A stretch of DNA of 49,467 bases from a virus. The notes under the pieces are model-generated. The model saw only the letters and a program-made list of their open reading frames with translations, was not told the origin of the DNA and searched no databases. Location: positions 1 through 49,467 of the IMG/VR virus record IMGVR_UViG_3300035701_003621; one strand, written 5' to 3'. A program made the translations under genes and the position numbers. Below, piece after piece: positions 1-8,640 of this stretch; position 1 is the first letter of the stretch; each line of letters begins with the position of its first letter.

Positions 1-305
1 CATTTAGCACTAGCATTTCCTGCAGCATCCGTGACCGTTGCATAAAACTTAACCTTCTTCACAGTATTGTCAGGAACAGCAATGGTAACATCCGGCATTA
101 CTAAAGCAGAAACAGGACTTGATGTAGCTGTGATAGAAGTTAAAACTACATTAGTAACAGAATCATACAGTTTGAAAGTAACAGGGAAAGATACTTCCGA
201 TGCGTCTGTCCAAGATGTAATAGTAGCTCGAATTTTGAAATCCTTTGCCGATGCTACACTAACAACCATTAATACCATTGCCAAAACTAATAGAAATTTT
301 TTCAT
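1..305 (-). CDS. Secreted Ig-like protein, N-terminal part (cut by window edge)
   Basis: The frame opens at an ATG at 303-305 behind the ribosome site AAGGAGAAAG (309-318) and is still open at position 1, so about 101 residues are visible. Residues 1-20 look like a classical signal peptide: MKK, a Leu/Val/Met-rich core, and a VASA-KD cleavage site. The rest is rich in Ser, Thr and Val with alternating hydrophobic stretches such as VSFPVTFKLYD and KVKFYATVTDAAGN, which suggests a beta-sandwich of the bacterial Ig type. A cleaved signal implies action outside the host cytoplasm, for example at the cell surface. No family is firmly recognised. Confidence 0.7.
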   Translation of the reverse strand, partial: MKKFLLVLAMVLMVVSVASAKDFKIRATITSWTDASEVSFPVTFKLYDSVTNVVLTSITATSSPVSALVMPDVTIAVPDNTVKKVKFYATVTDAAGNASAK

Positions 306-348
306 TGTCTTTCTCCTTATATAAGTTTTATGAGTTAACACCTGACGC

Positions 349-639
349 CTACCTTCTCCTCGTCTTTGAAAGAAACTCTTCTGCTACCAATGCAGCATCC
401 TCATGCATCCCACCATCTGCAAGAACCCTTTGCCTCGCCTCCTCAGCATGCTTATAGTCCTGGAGTCTCTGGTTCATTGCCTTTGTCATAGTGACCCCAA
501 TCCTACACTTCATCCTAATCTCCTCATCGTCTGTCATGTGGTATATATCACGCAGGAACTGGCAGATAGTGTAGTGATTTTCATACCTGTCACGTTCCAT
601 CTCCTCAGTGGAGGCTGGATCATGTCTCTTGTACGGCAT
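349..639 (-). CDS. Unknown phage protein, paralogue of the gene at 620-838
   Basis: A 96-residue, charged, probably helical protein of unrecognised family. Its middle (TICQFLRDIYHMTDDE, then IRMKCRIGVTMTKAM) matches the neighbouring gene at 620-838 almost residue for residue, so the two arose by tandem duplication. The C-terminus is basic (SKTRRR). Its start overlaps the end of that gene by 20 nt, which implies translation from one message. No catalytic or metal-binding pattern is visible. Confidence 0.7.
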   Translation of the reverse strand: MPYKRHDPASTEEMERDRYENHYTICQFLRDIYHMTDDEEIRMKCRIGVTMTKAMNQRLQDYKHAEEARQRVLADGGMHEDAALVAEEFLSKTRRR

Positions 640-838
640 CTTTGTACTCCCTAATGTGATTCTCCATCTTCTTTGCCATAGCCATTGCTACTCTCAACTC
701 CAATCTTATATTTTCGTCATCCGTCATATGATAAATATCCCTGAGCACCTGGCAAATCGTATTGAACCCGTCATAGAAATGTCGCTCCATCTGCCTTATC
801 GGAACAGGCTCTGGCCTTGGTCGGTTAAAGATTGTCAT
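620..838 (-). CDS. Unknown phage protein, paralogue of the gene at 349-639
   Basis: A 72-residue protein beginning MTIFNRPRPEPVPIRQMERH. Residues 26-55 repeat the block found in its downstream neighbour (TICQVLRDIYHMTDDENIR, then AMAMAKKMENHI). The Pro/Arg-rich N-terminus differs, so only the helical core is conserved between the copies. The start lies inside the 3' end of the glycosyltransferase gene at 825-2558 (14-nt overlap). Function unknown; a small oligomerising or accessory protein is possible but unsupported. Confidence 0.65.
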   Translation of the reverse strand: MTIFNRPRPEPVPIRQMERHFYDGFNTICQVLRDIYHMTDDENIRLELRVAMAMAKKMENHIREYKDAVQET

Positions 839-2558
839 TCCTCAACACCTCATCAAGGAACTCCCAGAAGCGTCCCTTGGTCTTTCCCCACATGGGTATC
901 TCGTCCGCCATCGTCCAGTCCACCACCTGGTTCCTGTACCCGCTCGGGTCGAAGATGTTCCGAGTCACCACTTGTTTGTGTCGGATATCTACATATGGTA
1001 TTTCAGACATCCATGTCTCGAAGCCATGAGGAGTCAACTGGGCATAATCATCTCGATACTTATTTCCTCCCGGCTCAAAATGTCTACGTCCTCCTATCTT
1101 CCCACTCTCTATCAAGCGAACACGATTACGATAATATTCCAACAGAATATCCCTATATGCACATAAACCCGACACCTGCTTGGCTTTGAAATGTAAAGAC
1201 TGACCGTCCTCTACACGAACTTTCCACCAGTTCAGATTGTAATAAAATACATCCTTTCTTGGAGGAATGAAATCAAAATGGCATTTTGGATAGATGATGT
1301 CATGCTCCACCATAAAGACTATGTCGGCGTCCATATTCTCAAGTCCCTTGAGCTGCTGCTTCGCCATGGTAAGATGACTTCTCCTAAGATCCATATGAAT
1401 GTTCTTACCAAGGGCTAGAGGTTTCAATGATACAGAAACCAACTCATGGCCATTGCAAATCCTTTCTAGGTTCTTGCACACAACAGATGATATTCTCTCA
1501 TCTAGCTCACTATCCGTATAGTAGAGCATTCCTATTTTGAGTTCCCTTGGCTGTGCAACAATCACCTCTGGTTTATTTTCCACAATCATCTCCGTTGGTG
1601 GAATCATCTCCATTGGAGGGACTTCCATCGGTGTCTCCTTTAATTTCTTCAGATCATCCTCTTTCCATCCAGGCACCGGCCAGAACCGCTCCAGCAGCCA
1701 TGATAGAGGACGGACCTGCTTCGGCCATTTGTTATTAAAGAAAAGATCACGAGCATAATGCTTGGCACGAGATACTTGTCTTCCTGAGCAAGGCCACGGG
1801 AATCCGAAGTCCCCTCCTTGAGTCCTGAACATATGGGCATACCATGTCTGGTGATTGATCATTACAAACCCACCTGACAACCACGTCTTCACGGCCACCT
1901 CTATCCCTTGGCTACCCCAGCTCCCAAACGCCTCGTCACATACGTCAAGCTCAATATACTTATCCCTTGTCATCATGAAGCAGGATCCCTGAAGACTCAT
2001 AGACTCTGTGATGTCACCCTTTCCTTCCGGCCTCTTCTTAAAGTCTGTGAAGTATTGGAAGTGGGGCTCTGTGTCAAAGCAGTAGGAAGTACTTTGTGGA
2101 TTATTTTTACCTATCCACTTAATGTCCATCGTCGTAGGCTTCCCACACGTGGTGCATGGACCTGTGGGACCTTGATACCTTCTATGTCCTTCCTCGCAGA
2201 CCCAATCGAAAGCATGTAGGTTACGCATAATTGGTGCCATTGTCCAATTGTCCTGCATAACAGACATCATTTTCACATCAAAGCCCTTATCAAATGAGCA
2301 GTGAGCATCCACTTTCATGATGTACCTGGCGCGGGACATAGCCACGGCCTCATTGGTAGCTGCTCTCTGTCCTACAGACTCTGAGTGATAGATCAAATGA
2401 ACTTTAGGATTGTCCTCTATGGGAGGATCAGGCCAATTCCCATCACACACCACTATGATCTCTGTATTCCCCTCAATGTTGGCAAGAATGTCCTGCACAG
2501 TTCGTGCTGTAAACATCTCATTCCTTGCGGGGATTATCACACTCAAATCAATCTTCAT
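825..2558 (-). CDS. Two-domain glycosyltransferase (GT2 plus a second GT-A-like domain)
   Basis: A 577-residue fusion. Residues 1-330 are a family 2 glycosyltransferase: LSVIIPARNE at the N-terminus, the nucleotide loop IIVVCDGNWPDPP, and a DXD-like site in YIMKVDAHCSF. After a Pro/Glu-rich linker (about 312-345), residues 346-577 form a second domain with LKIGMLYYTDSE and an acidic site MVEHDIIYP. The first half is homologous to the separate gene at 7230-8324, the second to the separate gene at 8641-9291. The ATG at 2558 is preferred over an upstream GTG because GAGG lies at a suitable distance. It probably transfers sugars from nucleotide donors in the cytoplasm; donor and acceptor are unknown. 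Confidence 0.88.
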   Translation of the reverse strand: MKIDLSVIIPARNEMFTARTVQDILANIEGNTEIIVVCDGNWPDPPIEDNPKVHLIYHSESVGQRAATNEAVAMSRARYIMKVDAHCSFDKGFDVKMMSVMQDNWTMAPIMRNLHAFDWVCEEGHRRYQGPTGPCTTCGKPTTMDIKWIGKNNPQSTSYCFDTEPHFQYFTDFKKRPEGKGDITESMSLQGSCFMMTRDKYIELDVCDEAFGSWGSQGIEVAVKTWLSGGFVMINHQTWYAHMFRTQGGDFGFPWPCSGRQVSRAKHYARDLFFNNKWPKQVRPLSWLLERFWPVPGWKEDDLKKLKETPMEVPPMEMIPPTEMIVENKPEVIVAQPRELKIGMLYYTDSELDERISSVVCKNLERICNGHELVSVSLKPLALGKNIHMDLRRSHLTMAKQQLKGLENMDADIVFMVEHDIIYPKCHFDFIPPRKDVFYYNLNWWKVRVEDGQSLHFKAKQVSGLCAYRDILLEYYRNRVRLIESGKIGGRRHFEPGGNKYRDDYAQLTPHGFETWMSEIPYVDIRHKQVVTRNIFDPSGYRNQVVDWTMADEIPMWGKTKGRFWEFLDEVLRNDNL

Positions 2559-3030
2559 AACCACGCCTCATCTCGTAATAATCAAAACCCTTATCCGAAG
2601 TCTTTTCCTCAACAATCTCAAATCCCAACGCCCGCAAGAAATGCAATGATTTCTCATTGACTGTCTTCGCTTTTGCGAAGATACTTTTCAATTTATTTGA
2701 CCTCACCAATCTTTCCATAACCTCCGTAATGATCTTCTTAATTCCATCCTTATATTTACGATCGTCCGTATACTTCAGGATCCTGCCTAACTCTGCCGTT
2801 TCCCCTTGGATTATATCATAGACACCGAACTGAGCTATGGGAAGCAAGAGATCACAGTCTATAATCATAACAGTGTGGTCATCCTCTCTTTCCATAATTG
2901 ACTCAATCCACTCCTCTGTCTCCTTTAGGGAAACCTCATGATCAGTGAAAAAACACTCATAACACCTATTCCTGTTTGTTGCCATGATCTCAGCATCCCC
3001 TATCATCACTGGTCTGTATCCTAGCTTCAT
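2548..3030 (-). CDS. GNAT-family N-acetyltransferase, amino-sugar (PseH-like) type
   Basis: A 160-residue acetyltransferase of the GNAT fold. The N-terminus (YRPVMIGDAEIMATNRNR), the IAQFGVYDII strand and the C-terminal NEKSLHFLRALGFE are the usual hallmarks, the last being the acetyl-CoA-side NxxSxxxxxxxGF motif. It is a paralogue of the gene at 30588-31085. Relatives next to sugar genes, such as PseH, acetylate the amino group of a nucleotide-linked amino-sugar, and that is the inferred role here. Its start overlaps the gene upstream by 4 nt (ATGA). Confidence 0.8.
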   Translation of the reverse strand: MKLGYRPVMIGDAEIMATNRNRCYECFFTDHEVSLKETEEWIESIMEREDDHTVMIIDCDLLLPIAQFGVYDIIQGETAELGRILKYTDDRKYKDGIKKIITEVMERLVRSNKLKSIFAKAKTVNEKSLHFLRALGFEIVEEKTSDKGFDYYEMRRGYED

Positions 3031-3920
3031 TGCAGGTACCTCATCAAGTCCTCAGCAGATCTCCTCGGGTTGTATCCCTCAAGGAAAACCTTGTGTCCAT
3101 TCTCCGCAATGGAATTAATCTTATCCTCATCCTTCAGAAGATCAGACAATTTATCCTCCATGTTCTCAAGATTGAAAGATACATAGTCAACTCCATCCGT
3201 CAGGTCAGAGTAAGGGAAGAGCTTCACTCGGTTCACCCACTCAAAACCAAACATCGCTGACTTGGCACAGAGAGAGTCAGTAGTGGCAGACCCAAGCTCT
3301 CCATCCCCAGGCACTGTCACGCATACTCTGGAGGATTTGAGAATCCACGCCCATTGCATCAGCCCATGCTTTATACGATCTCCGTTCTCACACATATTGT
3401 ATGGCTTGAAAGGAGGAAGTCTGTTACCAACTATACTCCTAATACTATGCCTAAAGCCATGACGGTTCTTCGCTCCATAGACAAGGGGTATTGTTTTCTC
3501 CTCACCATTGTACCAAAAGATACTCATGCACCTATTTGCCAGTGGAAGAATTACATTGTATTCTTTCATGAACTCAAGGCCAGGAATCAACTTTATTCTC
3601 GGTGTAGTCCTGTCTCTGAACCGAGCGAACCCGTCCTCCATCTCATAATCATAGGTATCGAGCAGGATTTTCTTCCTGGAGAATTTCATGAATCCCTCGT
3701 CGGCCTTCTCCACCATTGCCTTATCAAACTTCTGGGGATGTCTCTCATCTGAAAAGCTATTGTAGATCATGTAATCATAATCCGAATCGTCATATCCCAT
3801 ACTGTATGTCTCAATAGGAACCCTATCCACAACCATCTCGTTCGACGTGATGGTGTCCAGCATCTTCATGATGTAGGACCTTGGTCTGCACTGACCTGAG
3901 AACACGAGCAATAGCTTCAC
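3027..3920 (-). CDS. Probable GT-B glycosyltransferase
   Basis: A 297-residue protein starting at GTG; the site AGGAGGGTAT sits just upstream and the start overlaps the previous stop as GTGA. The N-terminus is a Rossmann-type strand (MKLLLVFSGQC). The C-terminal half has RVCVTVPGDGELGS, a shift in residue class to DGVDYVSFNLENMED, and the closing GHKVFLEGYNPRRSAEDLM, a pattern seen in CgeB/exostosin-like GT-B enzymes whose C-terminal domain binds the nucleotide sugar. No clear DXD is expected in this fold. The family assignment is by pattern only; it could be a degenerate member. Confidence 0.65.
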   Translation of the reverse strand: MKLLLVFSGQCRPRSYIMKMLDTITSNEMVVDRVPIETYSMGYDDSDYDYMIYNSFSDERHPQKFDKAMVEKADEGFMKFSRKKILLDTYDYEMEDGFARFRDRTTPRIKLIPGLEFMKEYNVILPLANRCMSIFWYNGEEKTIPLVYGAKNRHGFRHSIRSIVGNRLPPFKPYNMCENGDRIKHGLMQWAWILKSSRVCVTVPGDGELGSATTDSLCAKSAMFGFEWVNRVKLFPYSDLTDGVDYVSFNLENMEDKLSDLLKDEDKINSIAENGHKVFLEGYNPRRSAEDLMRYLQ

Positions 3921-4705
3921 ATACCCTCCTTCCAGAATAAATGCTCATATCGGGCACGATTGGTCAATATATATTCTGGCAGGGATTTCGTCCTGATTCT
4001 ACACTGCATCCTTCCCGGGAATCTGTTGAATGGATCGGTAAAGTTCTTTACATTTTCCTCTATGTGTTCTTTGAAGAAGTCAGTGTTCCAAGCCTGATCG
4101 GGAAATGCTTCCACCTTGTCTATCATATTCTGAACTGTTCCGAGATAGGACCAATGCCAGCCCGATCCAATCACAGGAGCACGACTTCTATAGATTCTCC
4201 GTGCATCGAACTGGACAAGGGCTCTTGACTGTTTTTGGGCATCAAACGACACCCAGTTCTTCTTCTTGAATGCCAATGTCCCTTTCCAATGAGACACCCC
4301 ACTGAACATATTCAGGTAGTAGAGGTAGAGCCTCATCCTGAAGACACCCTCCTGACCTGCATAGCCTTTGAGATTGGGTATCTCATCAACATCACTGTAC
4401 ATAATGATTTCTTCATCGTCATTGTCCACAATCCCATTTGCGATGAAGTCTCTCTGCTTTTTTACCATACTAAGAGCACCTTCAAGTGCTGTTTTATCTT
4501 GTTCGTATTCCAGCGGAGCCACGAGTGCCGTGATGTTGAAGTCCTTGAAACGATCAGCATTGTCCTGAAAATATAAAGGCTTTGGTTTGCCTGTGTGGGT
4601 GATAGGTGCTTCCACGAGAACGAACTTGTCCACATAGGGATTGAGCATGTTCAGCCTAATCTCAAGCAAGTCAAGCTCATTCCAGAATATGAAAGTGTCT
4701 ACCAT
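3917..4705 (-). CDS. Family 17 glycosyltransferase (Glyco_transf_17)
   Basis: At 262 residues it matches family 17 (beta-1,4-N-acetylglucosaminyltransferase-like). Diagnostic parts are VDTFIFWNELDLLEIRLN at the start, FVLVEAPITHTGKPKPLYF, the metal site IIMYSDVDEIPN around residue 100, and GSGWHWSYLGTVQNMIDK. In eukaryotes the family adds a bisecting GlcNAc; phage and bacterial copies act on unknown glycans. The DVDE site appears intact, so the enzyme should be active. Confidence 0.87.
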   Translation of the reverse strand: MVDTFIFWNELDLLEIRLNMLNPYVDKFVLVEAPITHTGKPKPLYFQDNADRFKDFNITALVAPLEYEQDKTALEGALSMVKKQRDFIANGIVDNDDEEIIMYSDVDEIPNLKGYAGQEGVFRMRLYLYYLNMFSGVSHWKGTLAFKKKNWVSFDAQKQSRALVQFDARRIYRSRAPVIGSGWHWSYLGTVQNMIDKVEAFPDQAWNTDFFKEHIEENVKNFTDPFNRFPGRMQCRIRTKSLPEYILTNRARYEHLFWKEGM

Positions 4706-4707
4706 GT

Positions 4708-5451
4708 TTATTCCTTCATCGGCTGTGGGACCTGCTCCAAACTGAGACTATGAAACAGCCCATATGGATTATTATCCCCATCTGTCCTAAACTTACTCGT
4801 AGGATAATGGTATATCCTGGCTCCCGTCTTCTCTCCCCCAGGTGCAAGTCCTCTATTACAAATATGAGCCCACTTGATATTGAACTTTCGCTCCTCGGAC
4901 ATATACTTTCCACCCACATGAAACCCAGATTCGCAGTACCGATGATCATAACCACCTATCATCCAGAATATCGTTGCCCTTATTGCATAAGTATTCCCAT
5001 GATAACCACATGACAATCCACGATTCCTCAGCCTCGCTGGGTTCAGTCCAAACTTCAACATGGACTTCTGATCACTCACTACATTTCCATGTCGATCAAG
5101 TATTCCAAAGTACCTTGGAAATACCATCTTATCACCATCATACAGGAGAACATCGTTTATGGCCTCATGCGTAATAATATGATCTATATCTGTAAAAAAA
5201 AGGAACTCCCCTTTTGCCTGTTTTGCACCCATGTTCCTCGCAAGTCCTTGTGTCCACGGTCTCTTGTCATTCGTGTAAAGTATTGTAAGATTCCTCAAAC
5301 CACATCCCTCATAATTCAATGGAGGATTACTCCCATCATCCACGAGAATGATCTCCACACTCCTTGGTAGATTCATCTTCTTGAAGTGCCTAAGCTGACG
5401 AATAACCACCTTATGGCTGTTCAGCACGGCTATGATGATCGAACATTTCAT
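4708..5451 (-). CDS. Family 2 glycosyltransferase
   Basis: 247 residues. CSIIIAVLNSHKVVIRQL begins the GT-A fold, EIILVDDGSNPP binds the nucleotide, GLARNMGAKQAKGEFLFFTDIDHII carries the DID metal site at about residues 90-95, and GGYDHRYCESGFHVGG resembles the acceptor-side region of polypeptide-type family 2 enzymes. The C-terminus (RIYHYPTSKFRTDGDN) is unusual. It is followed 3 nt later by the family 17 gene and overlaps the gene before it by 4 nt. Confidence 0.87.
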   Translation of the reverse strand: MKCSIIIAVLNSHKVVIRQLRHFKKMNLPRSVEIILVDDGSNPPLNYEGCGLRNLTILYTNDKRPWTQGLARNMGAKQAKGEFLFFTDIDHIITHEAINDVLLYDGDKMVFPRYFGILDRHGNVVSDQKSMLKFGLNPARLRNRGLSCGYHGNTYAIRATIFWMIGGYDHRYCESGFHVGGKYMSEERKFNIKWAHICNRGLAPGGEKTGARIYHYPTSKFRTDGDNNPYGLFHSLSLEQVPQPMKE

Positions 5452-6128
5452 GACCTGTTGAACTCCTCAAACAGTTTTCGATCATAGTCCAGATTCCGGC
5501 TCGTCGGGTATTCCTTCCCGTGGGCATACACTCTCGCACGCAAGCCGAGATCATATAAAGGATCCCCAGTCTCCATAAACAGAGTAGTTAGCCTCTCGGG
5601 AACAAATGGATCATGCGGATATTTTATTACCTGCACATAGAACCGCCTAAACACCTGGAATGCATCAGGACTATCAAAATGAGTCCCTACTATTTTCCAC
5701 TTGCGTTTCTTAATCCCCCATCCATTTCTCCTCAGATATCTATTCATCGCAAAATCATCTCTCAACACATCCTGATATGTGGCTCCCTTGTACACTGATG
5801 TTCTTAGTACACTCGCATAACCTATGTCACATCTCAGGAACGTGTCGTACAGTCCAAAGAACCACCCACACACTCCCTCGTTGCTCTCAGACTTCATCTT
5901 TCTCGTGATCATATCCACAGCATTCTCATAGAGAATAAAGTCACCATCCACCTTCATCGTCCACTCATCGTCCATTGACTGTATCCCTTTGTTAATTGCG
6001 TCAGCTTCCGGAACCACATCACTTATGTGTTTCACATTGGCGAATGGGATTGTTTGTTTATACACACTATGAACACACCTCTCAACCTGAGGCTCTCCAC
6101 ATGAGACTATGAGTGCTCCTATATTCAT
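5448..6128 (-). CDS. Family 2-like glycosyltransferase
   Basis: 226 residues with a GT-A start (IGALIVSCGEPQVERCVHSV), an N-acetyl-sugar-type loop EADAINKGIQ, and a DXD in WTMKVDGDFILYENAV at residues 54-66. After the metal site the sequence diverges from ordinary family 2 enzymes and ends in a basic tail. The classical VDDGS loop is replaced by KHISDVVPEADA, so donor binding may differ. Part of the left-end glycan operon with 4-nt overlaps on both sides. Confidence 0.78.
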   Translation of the reverse strand: MNIGALIVSCGEPQVERCVHSVYKQTIPFANVKHISDVVPEADAINKGIQSMDDEWTMKVDGDFILYENAVDMITRKMKSESNEGVCGWFFGLYDTFLRCDIGYASVLRTSVYKGATYQDVLRDDFAMNRYLRRNGWGIKKRKWKIVGTHFDSPDAFQVFRRFYVQVIKYPHDPFVPERLTTLFMETGDPLYDLGLRARVYAHGKEYPTSRNLDYDRKLFEEFNRS

Positions 6129-6640
6129 TCCTTCGCCTTCACTATGAACCCATCTATGTCATCACTCAACAGCAAGGGGATGAACTCCTTCACCTTCTCG
6201 TCATCCCAATACCACCACTGGATCTTCAACAGCTCCTCGATCTGCTCTTCCTTAAATCTATATTTTATAAGTTTAGCTGGATTTCCACCATAGACTGCGT
6301 AGGCTTCAATATCCTTTGTCACTATGGATCCGGCAGCTACCACAGCACCATCATGTATTGTCACTCCTGACATGATAATAACATTCTGTCCAATCCATAC
6401 ATCATTCCCTATTACGACCGCTCCTTTAGAAAGAGGATGTCCCTGTATGTGCTGAAATCCTTCCCACGTGGAGAATGGGAATGTGGTGACCCAGTCAATC
6501 CTATGATCCCCACCCAGGAAAATGGACACCTCATCCGCTATTGAGCAATAATTACCTATTGTCAACTTGGCATCTCCACGGAAGCGAATATGTCTCCAAT
6601 TAAAGTAGGAGTGCTTTCCTATCTCGTAGTTTCCTCTCAT
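6125..6640 (-). CDS. Left-handed beta-helix acetyltransferase (CatB/hexapeptide type)
   Basis: 171 residues from the ATG at 6640, chosen because it overlaps the upstream stop as ATGA; longer frames to 6688 run into that gene. The hexapeptide repeats are plain: LTIGNYCSIADEVSIFLGGD, then VVIGNDVWIGQNVIIMSG, VTIHDGAVVAAGSIVTKDI and the closing YGGNPAKLIKYRF. The HRIDWVTTFPFS insert with its histidine is the active-site loop of CatB-like O-acetyltransferases. It probably O-acetylates a sugar built or transferred by its neighbours. Confidence 0.88.
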   Translation of the reverse strand: MRGNYEIGKHSYFNWRHIRFRGDAKLTIGNYCSIADEVSIFLGGDHRIDWVTTFPFSTWEGFQHIQGHPLSKGAVVIGNDVWIGQNVIIMSGVTIHDGAVVAAGSIVTKDIEAYAVYGGNPAKLIKYRFKEEQIEELLKIQWWYWDDEKVKEFIPLLLSDDIDGFIVKAKE

Positions 6641-7230
6641 GGATTCACCCAGAACCAGGAAGCAAACCCCTCGTTCGTTATATACCAAGGATTGATGCTA
6701 TGTGTCTGTGTGTATGAGTTGACTGCAGGAATAACACCAAACCCATAGGAGTTGACATAGTCATGCCCGGAGACAATTCCTCCGCTTCTCACCTTTGGTG
6801 TCCACAGGATAATGTCCATCATCACACTATCAAAATCATGCAGAGCGTCTATATACACGAAGTCCAAGGATCTATCCACTATTTTCTGCGAAGCCTCAAG
6901 ACTGGACATCCTCATGACCTCAACATTACACCCAACAAGCCTGTCCATGGCATATTTATAGAGCTTGTCCTCCCTCTCCTTGGACTGCTTGTTATATGGA
7001 GCCCATGGATCCACACAATACAGCTTGACACCAGGAACCATGTCACAGATGCACCGGGAGAACAGACCCTTCTCCACTCCTATCTCTGCACCGATCTTAT
7101 ATCCAAGTTCCGAGAAAAGCTCTACCAAAGCCCTTCTGTCCTGTGCATGCCACGGATGTCCACTGTAAGGAACTATATCCCCTGCATGACACCCCAACTT
7201 ATTCCAAATAATCCGATGAATGCTTGGCAT
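6637..7230 (-). CDS. SAM-dependent methyltransferase (class I, Methyltransf_24 type)
   Basis: 197 residues. The SAM site is GAEIGVEKGLFSRCICD at about residues 48-64, the acidic strand LYCVDPW binds the ribose, and LDFVYIDALHDFDSVMMDII with GGIVSGHDY is the typical Methyltransf_24 active region. It has a close paralogue at 9288-9809. The ATG at 7230 overlaps the preceding stop by one base (TGATG), which is why it is chosen over a TTG three bases earlier. In glycan clusters such enzymes usually methylate sugars. Confidence 0.85.
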   Translation of the reverse strand: MPSIHRIIWNKLGCHAGDIVPYSGHPWHAQDRRALVELFSELGYKIGAEIGVEKGLFSRCICDMVPGVKLYCVDPWAPYNKQSKEREDKLYKYAMDRLVGCNVEVMRMSSLEASQKIVDRSLDFVYIDALHDFDSVMMDIILWTPKVRSGGIVSGHDYVNSYGFGVIPAVNSYTQTHSINPWYITNEGFASWFWVNP

Positions 7231-8324
7231 CAATATCTCCTCCTTCTTGCATATTCATCAGGATCGAATTCCTTGATCTTCAATAAGGACTCCTCATCAT
7301 TGAATGGGACTTCTTCAGTATGTATGGGAAGACCGTCTACGCCATCAGGATCAAACACCCGTGGTACATAGTTGGCTCCAAATTCTGGATTTGCTGTCTC
7401 ATACTTGATCTTCTCCTCCTCCCAATTCTCAGGCCACCCGGGCATAGGAAGGAATTTCTCAAGCAGCCATTTCATAGACTTCACTTGCTGAGGCCATTTG
7501 TCATTCATCCAGTACCACGTGCCATACTGCTCGGTGGCGTATTGTGCCGCTTTACTCATGCGTACGCCACGCTTGATCTCACTCTTGTGCCAGTGAGCGT
7601 ACCATGTCTTCTTATTGATTATCATCCTGCCTCCCGACAGCCATGTCTTGAATGTAAGCTCCTGTGGCTCCTGATGAATCAGATAACTATGAACCTCATC
7701 AAGTCCTCCTATTCTGAGGAAATGCTCTCTCGGCATAAACCAACAAGAACCCTGAATGGCAATGATGTCATCGATCAGTATGTCCTTCCTGGCTCTTTCA
7801 TAATGATACCAGGACTTGTTCCTCATTGGATTGCCTTCTTTACCTTCAGTGTCACCCAACCATTTCTTTCCATGCAGACCCATCCCAAACTGATTGTCCT
7901 TGTAGTATGGGAATGTCATGTACAAATATTCAGTAGGACCTATCCTAGATTTTCCAGGACCTCCAATCCAATTATCAGGATCATCGAAGCTCCAACGAGT
8001 TGGGATACTCATCCAATTCTCATCACAATCAGCCTGAAGGATCTCATCAAAACCCTCTCCGAATATGCAATGGTCATCACATTTCATGATATACTTACCC
8101 TTGGCAATTCTAGCAGCAGCATTTATTCCCTGCCTCATACCAAGAGGAGGAAATCTATGAATGAGAATTAAATTCTTGTGATCGGCAATAGGAGGATCTG
8201 GCCACCATCCGTCCAGCACCACGATAACTTCCAAATCTCCAGTCGCCTTTACAAATAAGTCTGCCACTGTCTGTGCAGCATATTTGCAATGATGAGAGGG
8301 AATTATAACCGAAACTTTAGCCAT
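7230..8324 (-). CDS. Family 2 glycosyltransferase, homologue of the N-terminal half of 825-2558
   Basis: 364 residues. VSVIIPSHHC opens the fold, LEVIVVLDGWWPDPPIADH binds the nucleotide and YIMKCDDHCIFGEGFDE holds the DDH metal site. Middle motifs AIQGSCWFMPREHF and TFKTWLSGGRMIINKKTWYAHW are shared with residues 1-300 of the two-domain enzyme. A hydrophilic Glu/Asp/Arg-rich tail (about residues 310-364, ending YARRRRY) replaces the second domain. Together with the gene at 8641-9291 it amounts to an unfused version of that enzyme. Confidence 0.87.
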   Translation of the reverse strand: MAKVSVIIPSHHCKYAAQTVADLFVKATGDLEVIVVLDGWWPDPPIADHKNLILIHRFPPLGMRQGINAAARIAKGKYIMKCDDHCIFGEGFDEILQADCDENWMSIPTRWSFDDPDNWIGGPGKSRIGPTEYLYMTFPYYKDNQFGMGLHGKKWLGDTEGKEGNPMRNKSWYHYERARKDILIDDIIAIQGSCWFMPREHFLRIGGLDEVHSYLIHQEPQELTFKTWLSGGRMIINKKTWYAHWHKSEIKRGVRMSKAAQYATEQYGTWYWMNDKWPQQVKSMKWLLEKFLPMPGWPENWEEEKIKYETANPEFGANYVPRVFDPDGVDGLPIHTEEVPFNDEESLLKIKEFDPDEYARRRRY

Positions 8325-8637
8325 GTTGCACGCCCTTCATATAATCTTGCCAAAAAGTTTCACACACATTTAGTAAATCTTTACTTAAATTAAGATATTT
8401 ATCTCTTCCTACCTCACATATAAGAACCTTATCTTTAAATTCTTCTGGAATTGCACCTTTAAACTTTTCCCTCATTATGATTATTTTATCCGCCCACTTA
8501 AAAAGCAGATCAAGAGTTTCTTTGCTATTATCTCTATAACCACAAGCTAAAGCATCAATACGGTATCTCTTCTTCAGTAAGTAGGCCAAAGTAACACTCC
8601 TACTATTACCACCTTGACACACTGCTAATACCTTCAT
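8317..8637 (-). CDS. Small CX5R tyrosine-phosphatase-like protein
   Basis: 106 residues. The N-terminus VLAVCQGGNSRSVTLAYLL contains the P-loop C-x5-R-S of low-molecular-weight tyrosine phosphatases. The layout (short, ACGYRDNS after the first helix, then FKWADKIIIM) fits the predicted tyrosine phosphatase group COG4551 better than classical Wzb. The distal DPY loop of Wzb is not obvious. Phosphatases of this kind control tyrosine kinases in polysaccharide export; here it lies between two glycosyltransferases, so a role in glycan control is a fair inference. It overlaps the next gene by 8 nt. Confidence 0.7.
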   Translation of the reverse strand: MKVLAVCQGGNSRSVTLAYLLKKRYRIDALACGYRDNSKETLDLLFKWADKIIIMREKFKGAIPEEFKDKVLICEVGRDKYLNLSKDLLNVCETFWQDYMKGVQHG

Positions 8638-8640
8638 ACT

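Noticed and set aside
608-1189. Long rightward frame (193 codons) and similar rightward frames at 7320-8171 and 9791-10639
   Set aside because: They lie antisense to well-supported glycosyltransferase genes, have no ribosome sites and low-complexity Ser/Pro/His/Leu-rich translations; codon structure of the opposite strand explains them.
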